This document shows, piece after piece, positions 1 to 9,741 of a DNA stretch of 64,000 nucleotides. The notes beneath the pieces were generated by a model. The model had not been told where the DNA came from and did not search any database. It saw only the letters and a list, made by a program, of their open reading frames with translations. Made by a program: the position numbers and the translations under genes. The DNA is from Hyaloraphidium curvatum (lineage: Eukaryota; Monoblepharomycota; Hyaloraphidiomycetes; Hyaloraphidiales; Hyaloraphidiaceae): positions 806,001-870,000 of the forward strand of contig JAIVFI010000005.1 in the NCBI GenBank assembly GCA_025558095.1. The letters are read 5' to 3'. Within the stretch, counting starts at the first letter, position 1, and every line of letters begins with the position of its first letter.

Positions 1-100
1 CCGCGGGGTCCACCGCAGGCAACGCGTCGAACGGCGTCCCTCGCGACGGCAACGCCACCGGGAGCAGCGCCGCGTACTCCAGGCTGTCAAAAAGCGGCAT
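1..100 (-). CDS. N-terminal fragment of an unknown protein, cut by the left edge
   Basis: A minus-strand ATG at 100 opens a frame that runs without a stop to the window edge (33 codons, beginning MPLFDSLEYAALLPVAL). Codon composition matches the neighbours. No family can be recognised from this much sequence, and the frame could also be a chance GC-rich opening. It would be a tandem neighbour downstream of the TPR gene on the same strand. Confidence 0.35.
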   Translation of the reverse strand, partial: MPLFDSLEYAALLPVALPSRGTPFDALPAVDPA

Positions 101-261
101 GACCGCGGTCGATTGGGGGAAACTCGCTCTGCATGAAATCTCTTGCTTCGGACTGTTCATCTGGTTGGCACGAGATCTGTCGCCGCAGGTGCCCGTTGAT
201 CGTTCGTACCATCGCTCATTACTGGGCACCCAAGGTCCCGGCTGCAGGCATCAACGACCCT

Positions 262-2013
262 TCATGCGCTCGTCTCCGGCCCATCCACCTCGGCGGCCCT
301 CCGCCCCTTTGCCTCCCTCGCCTTGTCCTCCACTTCCCTGAGCACCTCCTCTGCCCTTTTCTGCAGCTCCCCGTCCCCCGCCTTGCCCGCCGCCGCAACC
401 AGCTCCTTCAGCTCCGTCGCCGCCTGCGCGTACCATCCCTGCGCCTCCAGGATCACGGCATGGTTGAACCCGGCCGCCTTGAGGCATTCCGCGCACGCCG
501 GCTCCCGCGGCCGCGACTCGGCCAGCAGCTTCGCCGACTCGGCCCACTGCCGTGCCATCCTCAGGTCCGCCGCATATCCCGTCGCCTTGGGCCCCATGCT
601 TTTCGCCAGCGGCGGCGGCGACCCGTCCGGCAGCGGCGCCTTCCTCCTCGCCTGCCTGTACACGCCATCGGCGAGGTTGCACATGATGGTCGCGCGGCGG
701 CACACGGCCTGCCGGTCGTGCTTGTCGGCCCAGGTGAGCGCGGCGTAGAGGTGGTAGATCCCGTCGCCGTAGCTCCCGCGCGCCGTTGCCTCCTCGAGGG
801 GGTGCCGCAGCGCGGGCGGGACGGCATCGTTACCGGCCTCGATGTGGGCGGCGAGCTTGATGAGGAGCACGCCGACGGCTTCCTGGCCGAGCGAGACCTC
901 GAGGGGCGTGAGCCAGGACGGCGGGTTAGGGGGAGTGAAGGGGAGCCGGGGACGTTGTCGGGCGGCCTGCGAAGGGGCCAGCTGGGAAGGGACGGCCTGT
1001 GAAGGGGCCGGCTGGGAGATATCCGCCGGGGGAGCGGCACTCGAGCTGTCGCCAGCCACCGAGCCGGGCCCGCCATCGGCGTTCGGTCCCGCGACACGTG
1101 GCGCCGACGCCTCGGCCGCCGCCGCCGCGCCGTCCTTGGCGTTCGGCGCCGCGTCCATCCGAGCGACCGTCTGCAGCAGCGCCGCCCGCCGCTTCCCGTA
1201 GTCCTGCACAATGCTCTGCATCTCGGGCCGCGTCCCAGGCTCCCGGAACGACGGCCACATGTCCGCCAGCGTGAGCTTCATGAAGGTCGCGATGGCCACG
1301 GCATCGGGCGCCGGCGGCGCCTCCATCGAGTTGAACAGCTCGATGATCTGCATGCCCAAGGCAAACTGCCGCCGCCAACGGCGCTCCCTATCCTCCTTGG
1401 ACTCTTTTCCCAGGGCATCGGGGCCGATGGCGCCCGCCTCGAGCGCCCCCAGCGCGCGCTGCAGCACCTTGGCCCCGTCCAGCGGACGCCCCATGCCCTC
1501 CAGCAGCTCCGCCTCGCGCACAAACAACCCCACCATGCCCTCGGAATGGCCCGGCATGCCGCCCTCGAAGGCCGCGCGGGCCGCCTGCTCGTACAGCGAG
1601 ATCGCGGCGTCGGGTACGTCTCCCCGTGCGTCCACGATTGCCGCCCGCTGCAGCAACTTGAGGGCCTCGGGCGGAAAGGCATTCAAGTCCCCGAAGCGGC
1701 GCGGGAGGAAGGCGTCCGAGGCCCAGATCAGGCCGGCGGCGCCCAGCGCGGCGAACATCAGCCGGCGGTGGGCCGCGGAGGGCGCGGCGTGCGGGGCGTC
1801 CCGCGGCTCGGTGCCCGGCCGGTAGAGGAGGAGCGTCGTGCGGTTCGGGCGGGCCGTGACGATCCGGCGGTGCGGCAAATGGTGCGAAGATGCGGAGTTG
1901 CGTGGGCCGGGAGGGTGGCGCCCTCCCGGCCCGGCAAAAGCGCCGGGCACCGGACGCCCGGCCAGCAGCATGTCCAGGCAGCTCGAACAGCTGCGGCCCA
2001 TGTGGTTTCGCAT
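262..2013 (-). CDS. TPR-repeat mitochondrial membrane protein, Mgr3-like
   Basis: The product is 583 residues from the first ATG at 2013; the frame is open further upstream but only with a TTG, so an ATG at 2013 or 2001 is preferred. The N-terminus is basic and Ser/Arg-rich like a mitochondrial presequence. It is followed by one hydrophobic segment (LMFAALGAAGLIW) and then helical TPR-like repeats (AISLYEQAARAAFEGG, AKVLQRALGALEAG, ATELKELVAAAGKAG). This order resembles the fungal Mgr3/YKL133c family, adaptors of the i-AAA protease on the inner membrane. A Ser/Pro/Gln-rich low-complexity insert separates the two TPR halves. The Mgr3 assignment is by architecture only; TPR content is the firmer statement. 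Confidence 0.6.
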   Translation of the reverse strand: MRNHMGRSCSSCLDMLLAGRPVPGAFAGPGGRHPPGPRNSASSHHLPHRRIVTARPNRTTLLLYRPGTEPRDAPHAAPSAAHRRLMFAALGAAGLIWASDAFLPRRFGDLNAFPPEALKLLQRAAIVDARGDVPDAAISLYEQAARAAFEGGMPGHSEGMVGLFVREAELLEGMGRPLDGAKVLQRALGALEAGAIGPDALGKESKEDRERRWRRQFALGMQIIELFNSMEAPPAPDAVAIATFMKLTLADMWPSFREPGTRPEMQSIVQDYGKRRAALLQTVARMDAAPNAKDGAAAAAEASAPRVAGPNADGGPGSVAGDSSSAAPPADISQPAPSQAVPSQLAPSQAARQRPRLPFTPPNPPSWLTPLEVSLGQEAVGVLLIKLAAHIEAGNDAVPPALRHPLEEATARGSYGDGIYHLYAALTWADKHDRQAVCRRATIMCNLADGVYRQARRKAPLPDGSPPPLAKSMGPKATGYAADLRMARQWAESAKLLAESRPREPACAECLKAAGFNHAVILEAQGWYAQAATELKELVAAAGKAGDGELQKRAEEVLREVEDKAREAKGRRAAEVDGPETSA

Positions 2014-2351
2014 CGTGGCCGGCCCAGGAAGGGGCGCCGCCGGGTGGGGATGTTTGGGTGGCGGCAACTAGAGAATCCGTCAACCCAAACTGCACGGCCT
2101 GTCCTCGCGGACTCGGATCGAGGGCGGCAGGAAGGCTTCAGAAAGCACGGGCGTTAGAGAGAGAGACATCGAAAGTACTTCGTCTTTTAGTCAGAAGCCC
2201 GGACTCGGGTCCGCCGGTCGTCCAGCTCCTCCAACTCCTCCAGTAGCCCATGCCCTGGCATCTGAGCACAGATCACTGTCAAATGTCCGTCGAAACAGCT
2301 CAGATTCATCTCAATCCCCCCGTCCCTTCCCTCATCCGTCCTCCCCGCTGG
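2014..2351. other. Intergenic region, no gene seen
   Basis: This 338-bp stretch lies upstream of the TPR gene and beyond the 3' end of the next minus-strand gene. Openings in it are short and lack protein-like composition. It should contain the TPR gene promoter, but I see no distinctive element. Confidence 0.4.
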
Positions 2352-2965
2352 TCAGAGCGCCCCCTTCCGCGCCGGCACCTCGTTCGCCCTCTCCTCATTG
2401 GGATCCGCCACCGGCACCTCCACCCCCCCGATCTTCCCCTCCGGATTCCACGAACTGGTCCTTATCGTCCCATCATCGCTCCTCCCCTCCTCGTCCAGGT
2501 TCCCGGGACCGTGCTCCACGTGCGCGCGCTCCGGCTCCCCCGACGCCTTCGAGGTTGGGAGCTCGGGCGGGTACGGGGAGCGCGGTCAGGGTGCCGCTCG
2601 GAGAAGGTGGGGAATTTCGAGGCGGGGAAGAGGTGAAGGGGGGAGGGTCCGAGGGTGCCCATGCCGGGGGCGTTGGGGTCGCCCGAGCCTGTCTGTGGGA
2701 GGATTCGAAAGCCCGCGGTTAGCCGCGCTCGGGCCATGCCGACGCCATGCTGCGCTCCCACCTTATCCGTCACGATGCTCGTCGACGGGTCCGACGACGC
2801 AACGGGCATCGGGTTCAATCCCGCCGGCATGCCCTCGGCGATGGACGCCGAGCCGCCCGTGTCCTCTTCCCCCTTGACCCGGACCGAGCTGCGGCGCTGA
2901 GGTGAGCTGAGGTGCTGTGGAAGAACGGGAAGGGCCCACGATTCTTTGCTGGCCTCGCTGGCCAT
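2352..2965 (-). CDS. Hypothetical small acidic protein, exon structure partly unresolved
   Basis: The start is the ATG at 2965 (MASEASKESWALPVL). A 69-nt in-frame intron at 2693-2761 has donor GTGGGA, branch GCTAAC and acceptor CCCACAG. The last part reads in another frame and ends with SSWNPEGKIGG...PARKGAL before the stop at 2352, so a second junction or a frameshift lies between about 2560 and 2690; I could not find a good GT donor there. The product is hydrophilic with no membrane segment or known domain. The conserved-looking C-terminus is the best reason to believe it is coding. Function unknown. Confidence 0.4.
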
Positions 2966-3303
2966 GCTTTGTCGGTTTGTGAGGGATGACGTGGTGGTCG
3001 CGGGCGCGCCCCGCAAGCCGCGGACGATCAGGGCCAACACTCGGACTCCGAGATGACTACTGGCTGGATCAAGATCAACTTTCTCAAGAGAACAGAAGAA
3101 GTAAAAGCAGATTTCTCCAGCGGCGAGGCTATAGCTCATGTTGGACTACGGTGGTCTTCGCGGCCTTCTGAACTCCTTCTGTACCAAGGCTGATGATCTC
3201 ACACCGTCGAGTAAGCTCGGCTGGTTTCTCAATCCGCCGCCGCAAATGCCCCATGCCGCACACGCATGCATTCGGGACAAGAGCTTTTCATCGAATGTTG
3301 TCT
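2966..3303. other. Intergenic region, no gene seen
   Basis: This 338-bp, comparatively AT-richer stretch lies between two minus-strand genes. It contains only short openings without recognisable protein and probably carries the promoter of the gene starting at 2965 and the 3' flank of the HSDL2-like gene. Confidence 0.4.
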
Positions 3304-4620
3304 TTACAGCGCCGAGCTCCGCGACCCCGCCAGCGGATCCCCCGACGCCCTCTCGAGCACCTTCCTCTGCGGCAGCCGGAACCGGTACTTCGGATCCACC
3401 CCGCAGTCCCTGAGCTCCTCGTCCCGCCGCGACGGGTCCACCTTGTACTCGGCGGGGTCGATGCCCTGCGACGCGACCACGTCGGTGTCTATCGTGAGGT
3501 TGCCCGTGTAGTCGGCCGGCTGCATGACGATGGTGTACACGGCGTCGGCCTGCACGCCCGTATGGTAGCAGTAGGGCGCCGAGGTGTCGGAGAAGCGGAA
3601 GCGGACCGCGGCTGAACGTGCGGGGCGCGGGTCACGGGCCGGATCCGGAGACGGCACCCGCACGACGCACCCGTGAAGACGAACTTGCGCGGCCACAGCC
3701 CGTTCACCGCCACCCCCGCCGCGCGCAGCTCCTCCGCGTGCCCGAGCACCTGCAGCGACATGCCCGTTTTCGCTGTCCAGTAGCCGGCGCCGATCGCGAA
3801 CGGCTCCGTCGTGATCGGCGGGCACATGGTGATCACCTTGGGGTTGCGGCCCGCGCGCGCAGAGGCCTTGAGGTGCGGGATGCAGGCCTTGGTGACCAGC
3901 CAGGTTCCCCTACAAGAACAATGAGCGCTGGGGATCCGTTCGCCTCCCGGCGCGCCGGCTTCACCTGTTGTTTATCTATGGAGGAGACCGTGAGCGCTCG
4001 GTGTGCGTCGGGTTCCCGGCGCGCCGGCCTTACCTGGTGCACCAAGTCAAATTCCTTGACGCTTAGCTGCTCGGTCTGCTGCGTGTGGAGGGCAGATGCG
4101 TTGTTGATGAGAATGTCTTGTCGAGGGGGAGGAGAGTATTCCAGGTGAGGGAGCACGGGAGGGTGCGGGAAAAGGTGAGCGAGAAGGAGCGGGAACTAGT
4201 GAGCGAGAAGTACAGAGTCGGCCCGAGCTCCGGCCCCACCGATGCCCCCGAACGCGTCCACGGCGGCCTGCACGGCCTTGAACACCTGCTCCTCGCTTCG
4301 GATGTCGCACGGCAGCCCCAGCGCCGCCGGTGCCCCCGCTGCCTTGCACTCCTCTTCCGCTGGAAGTCAGCCGCCGCAAGTCCGTGCCTCAACCCTCGAA
4401 TCCCACCGGCGGCCGAGTATATCGTTCCCGGGAGCTTCGAATGCGGGTCCGTCGTCTTTCCCGTGATCACCACGCGGGCGCCCTCCCGGGCGAGGCGGAC
4501 GGCGCAGGCGAGGCCGATGCCGCGCGTTCCGCCGGAGCTGCCGGGGGCCGCCTTAGCTCCCCGCATAACACGAGATCGCGATGGGACCAACACGAAGACG
4601 ACCTTGTCGCGGAGGGACAT
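3304..4620 (-). CDS. HSDL2-like short-chain dehydrogenase
   Basis: An SDR oxidoreductase of the hydroxysteroid dehydrogenase-like 2 type, 306 residues after splicing. Seven exons join in frame with introns at 4538-4591, 4360-4406, 4117-4239, 3976-4033, 3910-3964 and 3612-3670. The spliced protein shows the cofactor loop SGGTRGIG, GKTTDPHSKLPGTIYSAA (diagnostic for this subfamily), NNASAL, and the active-site region GYWTAKTGMS. It lacks the C-terminal SCP2 sterol-carrier domain of animal HSDL2. Exon 5 is only 11 nt (3965-3975) and restores a conserved segment between FDLVHQ and GTWLVTKACIP; its two flanking introns are related in sequence. The C-terminus SAL is not a canonical PTS1, so peroxisomal location is unproven. 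Confidence 0.85.
3946..4028 (-). repeat. Duplicated intron sequence around an 11-nt microexon
   Basis: The introns at 3976-4033 and 3910-3964 both begin right after CAG and share a palindromic core GCCGGCGCGCCGGGA (forward near 3946-3962 and 4011-4028) and an AGCGCTCA block further on. They look like two copies of one intron, with the microexon ATAAACAACAG between them. Confidence 0.65.
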
Positions 4621-4689
4621 GGCGGTACCGGAGACTATGGGCAGGGGGAGACACCGTTGAGTCAAGGGATCGACCGACGCCGCGCGGAA

Positions 4690-4697
4690 GTAAACAA
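4690..4697 (-). promoter_or_regulatory. Forkhead-like motif TTGTTTAC upstream of the HSDL2-like gene
   Basis: GTAAACAA on the plus strand, 70 bp upstream of the minus-strand start at 4620 and about 220 bp upstream of the carbonic anhydrase start, in their shared divergent promoter region. The octamer is AT-rich in a GC-rich window and recurs upstream of other genes. It matches the core recognised by forkhead factors; binding is inference. Confidence 0.35.
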
Positions 4698-4917
4698 ACG
4701 TCCGACGATCCTCCTCCGCGGATGCTTCGCCAGCATGCGCATGCAATGCAATAGCCATTGCTGGCACCACCTGGCACTTTGGCCCGGCCCAGACGCCCGA
4801 TGAGGTCCGGGATGCCGTTCACCTCTCGCGATACGCAAGGGCACAGGAACACCCCCGCCTCGGTAAACAGGCCCTGAGACTCTCTTCGTGCTCCCCGCCT
4901 CCATCGCCATTCCTTCA

Positions 4918-5833
4918 ATGTGGACCGCTGCGCTCCGGTCGGTGGCTCGGGCGGCACGTGCCGCGGCCGCCCCGCGGGCCGGCGCAGCACCGCCAGCACG
5001 GTCCCTGCTGCGGGTGCGACCTCCCACAGCACTGCACGCGCCGGTCGGGACCCCGATCGCGCTCCGGAGATTCGCGGGGACAGCCGCTCCCGCCGCCGCG
5101 GCGGAAGGGGACGAGGAAGTCCGCACGGACGTGCTGACCAAGGAGGAGCAGGCCCGGCTCACGCCCGCGGAGGTCCTTCGCCGGCTCAAAGAGGGCAATG
5201 GGACCTATGTCTCGGGTGATGTGACCTCCCGAGACCACGTCGAGCAGGTGGTTCCCTCGATTGGACGCGCCGACTGCCTGTGTGCTGACCAACAACCGAC
5301 GACGGCGAAACATTCCGATGTCCCAGGTACGCAAGGCCGCCAAAGGACAGTACCCCAAAGCCGTCGTCCTGTCCTGCCTCGACTCGAGGGTTCCCGTCGA
5401 GGACGTGTTCGACTGCGGCATTGGCGACCTCTTCGTCGCCCGCGTCGCTGGCAACTTCGCCAACACCGACATCATCGCCAGCATGGAGTTTGCCTGCAAG
5501 GTTGCGGGGGCCAAGCTGGTGCTGTGTCTCGGGCATGAGCACTGCGGTGCGGTCAAGGGAGCCATCGACAAGGTCCAGCTGGGTCTGCTCCCCAAGATGC
5601 TGGAAAACATCGAGCCCGCCGTCGAGGACGCCCTGGCACGCTCCCCGGGGACGAAAAGGACGAGCGCAGACGAGTCTTTCGTGCACCTGGTCGCGGAGCG
5701 CAACGTGGCGCTGGCCGTGGACAAGATCCGCCGCGAAAGCGAGGTCCTGCGTGCGCTCGAAGCCGAGGGGAGCATCATGATCGTCGGTGCCATGTACGAC
5801 ATGGACACGGCTGAAGTCGTCTTTATGGAGTAG
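4918..5833 (+). CDS. Beta-class carbonic anhydrase, mitochondrial
   Basis: Converts CO2 to bicarbonate. The mature protein is 278 residues from two exons, 4918-5247 and 5327-5833, separated by a 79-nt intron with a GTGCTGAC branch site. The zinc ligands and catalytic Asp-Arg pair are in CLDSRVPVED, and HEHCG supplies the other ligands; GNFAN and the C-terminal VGAMYDMDTAEVVF are also typical. The N-terminus from the ATG at 4918 is rich in Ala and Arg with no acidic residues (MWTAALRSVARAARAAAAPRAG), a classic mitochondrial presequence. An upstream in-frame opening at 4888 was not used because it lacks ATG. It diverges from the HSDL2-like gene. Confidence 0.93.
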
Positions 5834-5980
5834 AAGGCGGCGGCATTGGAAAGCGCTGAGTGTGCATGGATCGGCGGGCGGAGGCACAAGGCGGAGGCGA
5901 CAATAGACAAACCTCCCCACCGTCCAACCCCAAATCATCAACGCATCGTTAGCCGACCGGGCTGCGCCCTCTCCTTCTCA

Positions 5981-7063
5981 ATGGCCGAGCGGGCATCGCC
6001 CCATTTCGTGGACGTGGACCTTACGCCCACGCTCGTGGACGCGCTACTCCGCCCGCACCTCTATGAGCGCTGCGTCGCGGTGGAGCGGATGCCCGTGGGC
6101 TGGAACAACCTCGCCGCGCGCGTGTTGCTGGAAGACCCCTCGGGGGTGCGGACGGACCGCCTGTTGCGGCTGTCCAAGGCCACCTGGCCAAGGGAGAAGA
6201 TCGAGAACGAGGTCGCCGCGCTCGAGGTCGCGCGCGCGATCGACTTCGGCGGGGTCGCGGTGCCCCAAATCCTCGCCCACGGCTTTGCGGGCGAGCATGG
6301 CGACTTTCATTGGCTGCTCATGGACTTTCTCCCGGGGCGCAACCTCGAGGGCGTGTGGAGGACACTCTCACTTGAAGACAAGGAGCGCGTGCTCGACGGC
6401 GTCGCCGGCATCGTCCGCGGGCTGCGCTCCGTCCGCTTCCCCACCATCGGAGGGTGGAAGATGGCGCCCTCGGGGCCGGGGATCGGGCCGTACTTTGACG
6501 GCGGGTTCGGGCCCTATGCCCGGGAAGCGGAATACCTCCTCGACCGCCTCGAGAAGCGGCTCTCCCGCGTCCTGTCATCCCCCGACGCGGCCTTGGCGGC
6601 GCTCGGCGCCCATGTCTCTTTGATGCTCCCCCGTATCCGTGCGGCCGTGGAGGCACTCCCCCACTCCGACACGGTCCTCTTCCACGGGGACCTCGCCTTC
6701 CGCAACATGCTCGTCGTCGGCGCCCCCGGGCACGCCCGTGTCTCCGCCTTGCTGGACTGGGAGTGGGCCGGCGCGATGCCGGCGTGGTGCGACTTTGCCG
6801 GCGCGGAGATGCTCGAGCCGGACGGCAGCCCCGCGGACGAGGACGAGGCCGCGCGGATCAGGGAGGGGCTCAAGGGGAGGGAGCTCGGGGTGTACGAAGC
6901 CGCGCCGGGGTTCCGGACGCGGGAGGCGGTGGAGGGGCTTTCGGACGCGCTGACGCTGTGGCGCCTGGATTCGGGCATGGACACGGCGGAGGAGGCCGTG
7001 GGACGGATCCAGGACAAGCTCGATGCGTTGCTAAACGGCATGGCTTCTTCTACTGTACTCTAA
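5981..7063 (+). CDS. APH-family phosphotransferase, fungal type
   Basis: Intronless, 360 residues. It has the protein-kinase-like fold of aminoglycoside/choline phosphotransferases: an N-lobe around ARVLLEDPSGVRTDRLLRLS, the Brenner motif HGDLAFRNML (catalytic Asp and Asn) at about residue 233, and LDWEWAGAMPAWCD as the metal-binding counterpart of DFG. Fungi carry many such proteins of unknown small-molecule substrate; antibiotic resistance should not be assumed. The start is the ATG at 5981 just before the conserved region. It follows the carbonic anhydrase in tandem with a gap of about 150 bp. Confidence 0.85.
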   Translation: MAERASPHFVDVDLTPTLVDALLRPHLYERCVAVERMPVGWNNLAARVLLEDPSGVRTDRLLRLSKATWPREKIENEVAALEVARAIDFGGVAVPQILAHGFAGEHGDFHWLLMDFLPGRNLEGVWRTLSLEDKERVLDGVAGIVRGLRSVRFPTIGGWKMAPSGPGIGPYFDGGFGPYAREAEYLLDRLEKRLSRVLSSPDAALAALGAHVSLMLPRIRAAVEALPHSDTVLFHGDLAFRNMLVVGAPGHARVSALLDWEWAGAMPAWCDFAGAEMLEPDGSPADEDEAARIREGLKGRELGVYEAAPGFRTREAVEGLSDALTLWRLDSGMDTAEEAVGRIQDKLDALLNGMASSTVL

Positions 7064-7095
7064 AGCCGCGCGACCCGCGCCCCCTCAGCGACAGT

Positions 7096-8379
7096 TCACC
7101 CCTTCCCGAAGCGCACACCGCCGTCCCCCTGCGTCCCACGCTTCTTCTCCTCGAGGTATCTCCTCACCGCGCTTCCGAGCCTCCTCGCCCCCTCCTCGAG
7201 CCGTTCCTCCCCGTTCCTCGAAAAGTTGAGCCGCATCCCGTCCTTCAGGTTCCCCTCCGGATCGAACACGCTCGAGGGCACGAACGCGACGCCTTCCTGC
7301 CCAGCGACGCCGTACAGCGCGTCGGTGTCGATCCCCGTCCCGGGCTTGGCCCGGGCCCAGATGAACATGCCCCCGGGGGGCAGCTCCCACTCGAACCATT
7401 CGCCGATCTCTTTCCCGAGGGCGGCCGCCAGCGCGTCCCGCCTCCGCTTGTACGCGTCCCTGATCACAGGCCCGTGCGCGACGTCGGCGCCGGCGAGCAG
7501 CAGCTCGTACGCGATCGCGTGGCACAGCGACGACGACGCGAGGTCCGCCGAGGATTTGGCCAGCGCGAGCTGCCGCATCATCGCCGGGCTGGCCGCGGCC
7601 CAGCCGACCCTCAGGCCCGGCACGAGAGACTTGGAGAGCGTGCCGAGGTACACCACCGGGCCGTCGTACGGCTGCCCCGGGCGCTCCGCGGCCCTCGCCG
7701 ACGCGTCCATGGATATCAGGCTGGGGGGTGCCGGCCCGTCCAGCTGCAGCGCTTCGTACGGGTCGTCTTCCACCAGCCAGACGTTGGCCTCAAGCGCCGC
7801 GGCGAGCACCGCCCTGCGCCGCTCCTCGGGAACCAGCGCCCCCGTCGGGTTGGAGTAGTTCGGCACCGCGTAGACGAACTTGGCCTCGCGGAAGACGGCG
7901 ACCATCGCGTCGTGCGGCGCGTCCCAGTCCAGCTTCGCGTAGCCTGGCCTCCGCGGTCTCCACGCGTCCAAGGCGCCGAGGTACGTTGGGAATTGGGCGA
8001 CCACCTTTTCCCCGGGATCCAGGAGGATCTTGCCCAGCAGGTCGAGCGCCTGCATCGCCCCCGTGGTCAAGATCACGTTGTCCGCGGTGAAGCAGCCCCC
8101 CGTGGAATCCGACATCCTGTCCGCGACGAGCTGCCTCAAGTCCCCCATGCCCTCGCAGGGTCCGTACTCGGCCGCCTTTGCCCCGTGCCTCTCGATCGCT
8201 TTGGCCGACGCCTCCTTCAAAAGGTCGAGCGGGTAAAGCTCCGCCGCCGGCAGCCCGCCCGCGAGCGAAACGACGTCCGGCCGCCCCGACAGGGTCAGAA
8301 AGTGCCGCGTCACCGAGTTGGCGGTGGCGTCCCAATCTGAGAACGGGGGAAGCGCGGGCGGCGTGTCCCCGGAGGGCAT
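7096..8379 (-). CDS. PLP-dependent aminotransferase, LysN/2-aminoadipate type
   Basis: A fold-type I class I/II aminotransferase of 427 residues, intronless. Features in order: SLAGGLPAAELYPLDLL, the glycine-rich YGPCEGMGDLR, TTGAMQALDLLGK, the NPTG loop in NYSNPTGALVP, VEDDPYE, and the Schiff-base lysine in LGTLSKSLVPGLRVGW, followed by the substrate-binding Arg in RLNFSRN. This set is characteristic of LysN/KAT II enzymes that transfer the amino group of 2-aminoadipate or aromatic/branched amino acids. Start ATG at 8379; upstream frame uses non-ATG codons. It converges with the APH gene. The exact substrate is unknown; the LysN-like form is common in bacteria, so transfer is possible. Confidence 0.85.
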   Translation of the reverse strand: MPSGDTPPALPPFSDWDATANSVTRHFLTLSGRPDVVSLAGGLPAAELYPLDLLKEASAKAIERHGAKAAEYGPCEGMGDLRQLVADRMSDSTGGCFTADNVILTTGAMQALDLLGKILLDPGEKVVAQFPTYLGALDAWRPRRPGYAKLDWDAPHDAMVAVFREAKFVYAVPNYSNPTGALVPEERRRAVLAAALEANVWLVEDDPYEALQLDGPAPPSLISMDASARAAERPGQPYDGPVVYLGTLSKSLVPGLRVGWAAASPAMMRQLALAKSSADLASSSLCHAIAYELLLAGADVAHGPVIRDAYKRRRDALAAALGKEIGEWFEWELPPGGMFIWARAKPGTGIDTDALYGVAGQEGVAFVPSSVFDPEGNLKDGMRLNFSRNGEERLEEGARRLGSAVRRYLEEKKRGTQGDGGVRFGKG

Positions 8380-8608
8380 TTCGGCAAGGGAGATTGCGGG
8401 AGACGGGAGGTTCTGGAGGTGGCGCTGATCGCCGATCGCGGACCCACGAACCCGCACGCCCAACACCCATCACACGACTCTTTGCAAGCGAGAGAGGCGG
8501 CACGGATGGGAGGATTGCAAGAGGAAGAGGGACGAGAAGTCTTGATCGGTGCGCCCGGAATCACGGCCAAAGCTCTACATCGACATGCCCGCTGCCGTCA
8601 AAACGCGA

Positions 8609-9741
8609 TCACTCCACCAGCTCAAACTCGCCCTCCACGGTTCTTCCGTACTGCCCCCTGTGCCTCTCCCACAGAGACCTCAGCGCGGCGATGTACACCG
8701 CGAGCCATTTGTCGACGACCGCCGGATCACCCTCCGCCCCGCGCGGCACGGCGATCGGGGTGCCGACGACCGCCTTGAGGCCCTTCTGCGGCACGCGGGG
8801 GAGGAGGAGGAAGGGAGGGGTGCCGGGGACGGGCATCCAACCGAGCCATTTCTGGCGCGACAGGGAGTCAGGAGACAGCGAGAATGTTGGGGGTTGGGCG
8901 GCGACCCACCTTGCAGAAGCCGGAGAAAGCGTCCCAGAGCATGCCGCGGGGAGGGGGAGGGTACAGCTCGTTCTCGCCAAAAATCCAGACCGGCACGAGC
9001 TTCGCCCTGCTCGATCACTGAATCGTCGGCGATCCGCGTCCCCGGCTGCCGAGGCACCCACCCCGTCCGCATGGCCATCCTCACCAACCCCTTGCGCCTG
9101 TGCAGCACAAGCCTGTTGCTCCCGACGTACGCCTGCTCCGCCGCTCCGCCGGGGACGAGGTACATCGCCCTGCTCTCGCCCTTGTCGCCTCCCTTGAGCC
9201 AGGTCTCCATCGCCTTGGGGCTCGCGCTCATGACCCCGCCCGCTAGGACCATCTCCCTCACAAACGGCAGGGCGAACTGCGCCGTCACGGTGGTGCCTCG
9301 CAGCCGGCAGTACCCCTTTTCGACCGAGACGAGCTCCGGGAACGCCTCGGCGAAGGATTCGGTGAGCATCAGCGCGGCCCACGTGCCGTTGCCGAAAGCT
9401 CCGTGAGGGTGCGTGCAAAAGAGGTAGCGCTCGCCCGGCTGCGCGGCGTACGATTTCCAGCCGGCGTCGAGGACGACTTCCCCGCCGAGGCGCCGCACGA
9501 TGCGCCGGGTGAGCGGCCACGCCCGGATGCGGGGCTGCAGCCACGCACGCTTGCCCTCGAGCGGCGCGGTGTCGAGGAACCAGGCCCAGGAGGCGTACAG
9601 GGCGAGGCAGAGGAGGACGAGCGGGTTGACGAGGGAAAGCCACAGCGAGGCGACGAGGAGCAGGAAGGCGGGGGCGGTGAGGGAGTAGGGCTGCGACAGC
9701 AGCGATGCTGCGATCTCGAGTAGGGTGGCGCTGAGGGGCAT
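8609..9741 (-). CDS. Diacylglycerol acyltransferase 2 (DGAT2/MOGAT family)
   Basis: Makes triacylglycerol from acyl-CoA and diacylglycerol (or monoacylglycerol) at the ER. The 339-residue protein comes from three exons with introns at 9007-9061 and 8852-8909. Two hydrophobic stretches near the N-terminus form the usual membrane hairpin. The catalytic signature is CTHPHGAFG, then VPGGAAEQ, the RKGLVRMAMRTG block and, across the first junction, VPVWIFGENELY. All DGAT2 blocks are present, and the splice joins restore them exactly. The family has mono-, di- and wax-acyl members, so the acceptor is not fixed by sequence. Confidence 0.92.

Noticed and set aside
3304-3330. Peroxisomal PTS1 signal at the end of the HSDL2-like protein
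   Set aside because: The last three residues are Ser-Ala-Leu; the middle position is not basic, so it does not match the PTS1 consensus.
6763-8340. Plus-strand open frame of over 500 codons across the APH and aminotransferase genes
   Set aside because: It crosses two well-supported genes on different strands and has shadow-like composition.
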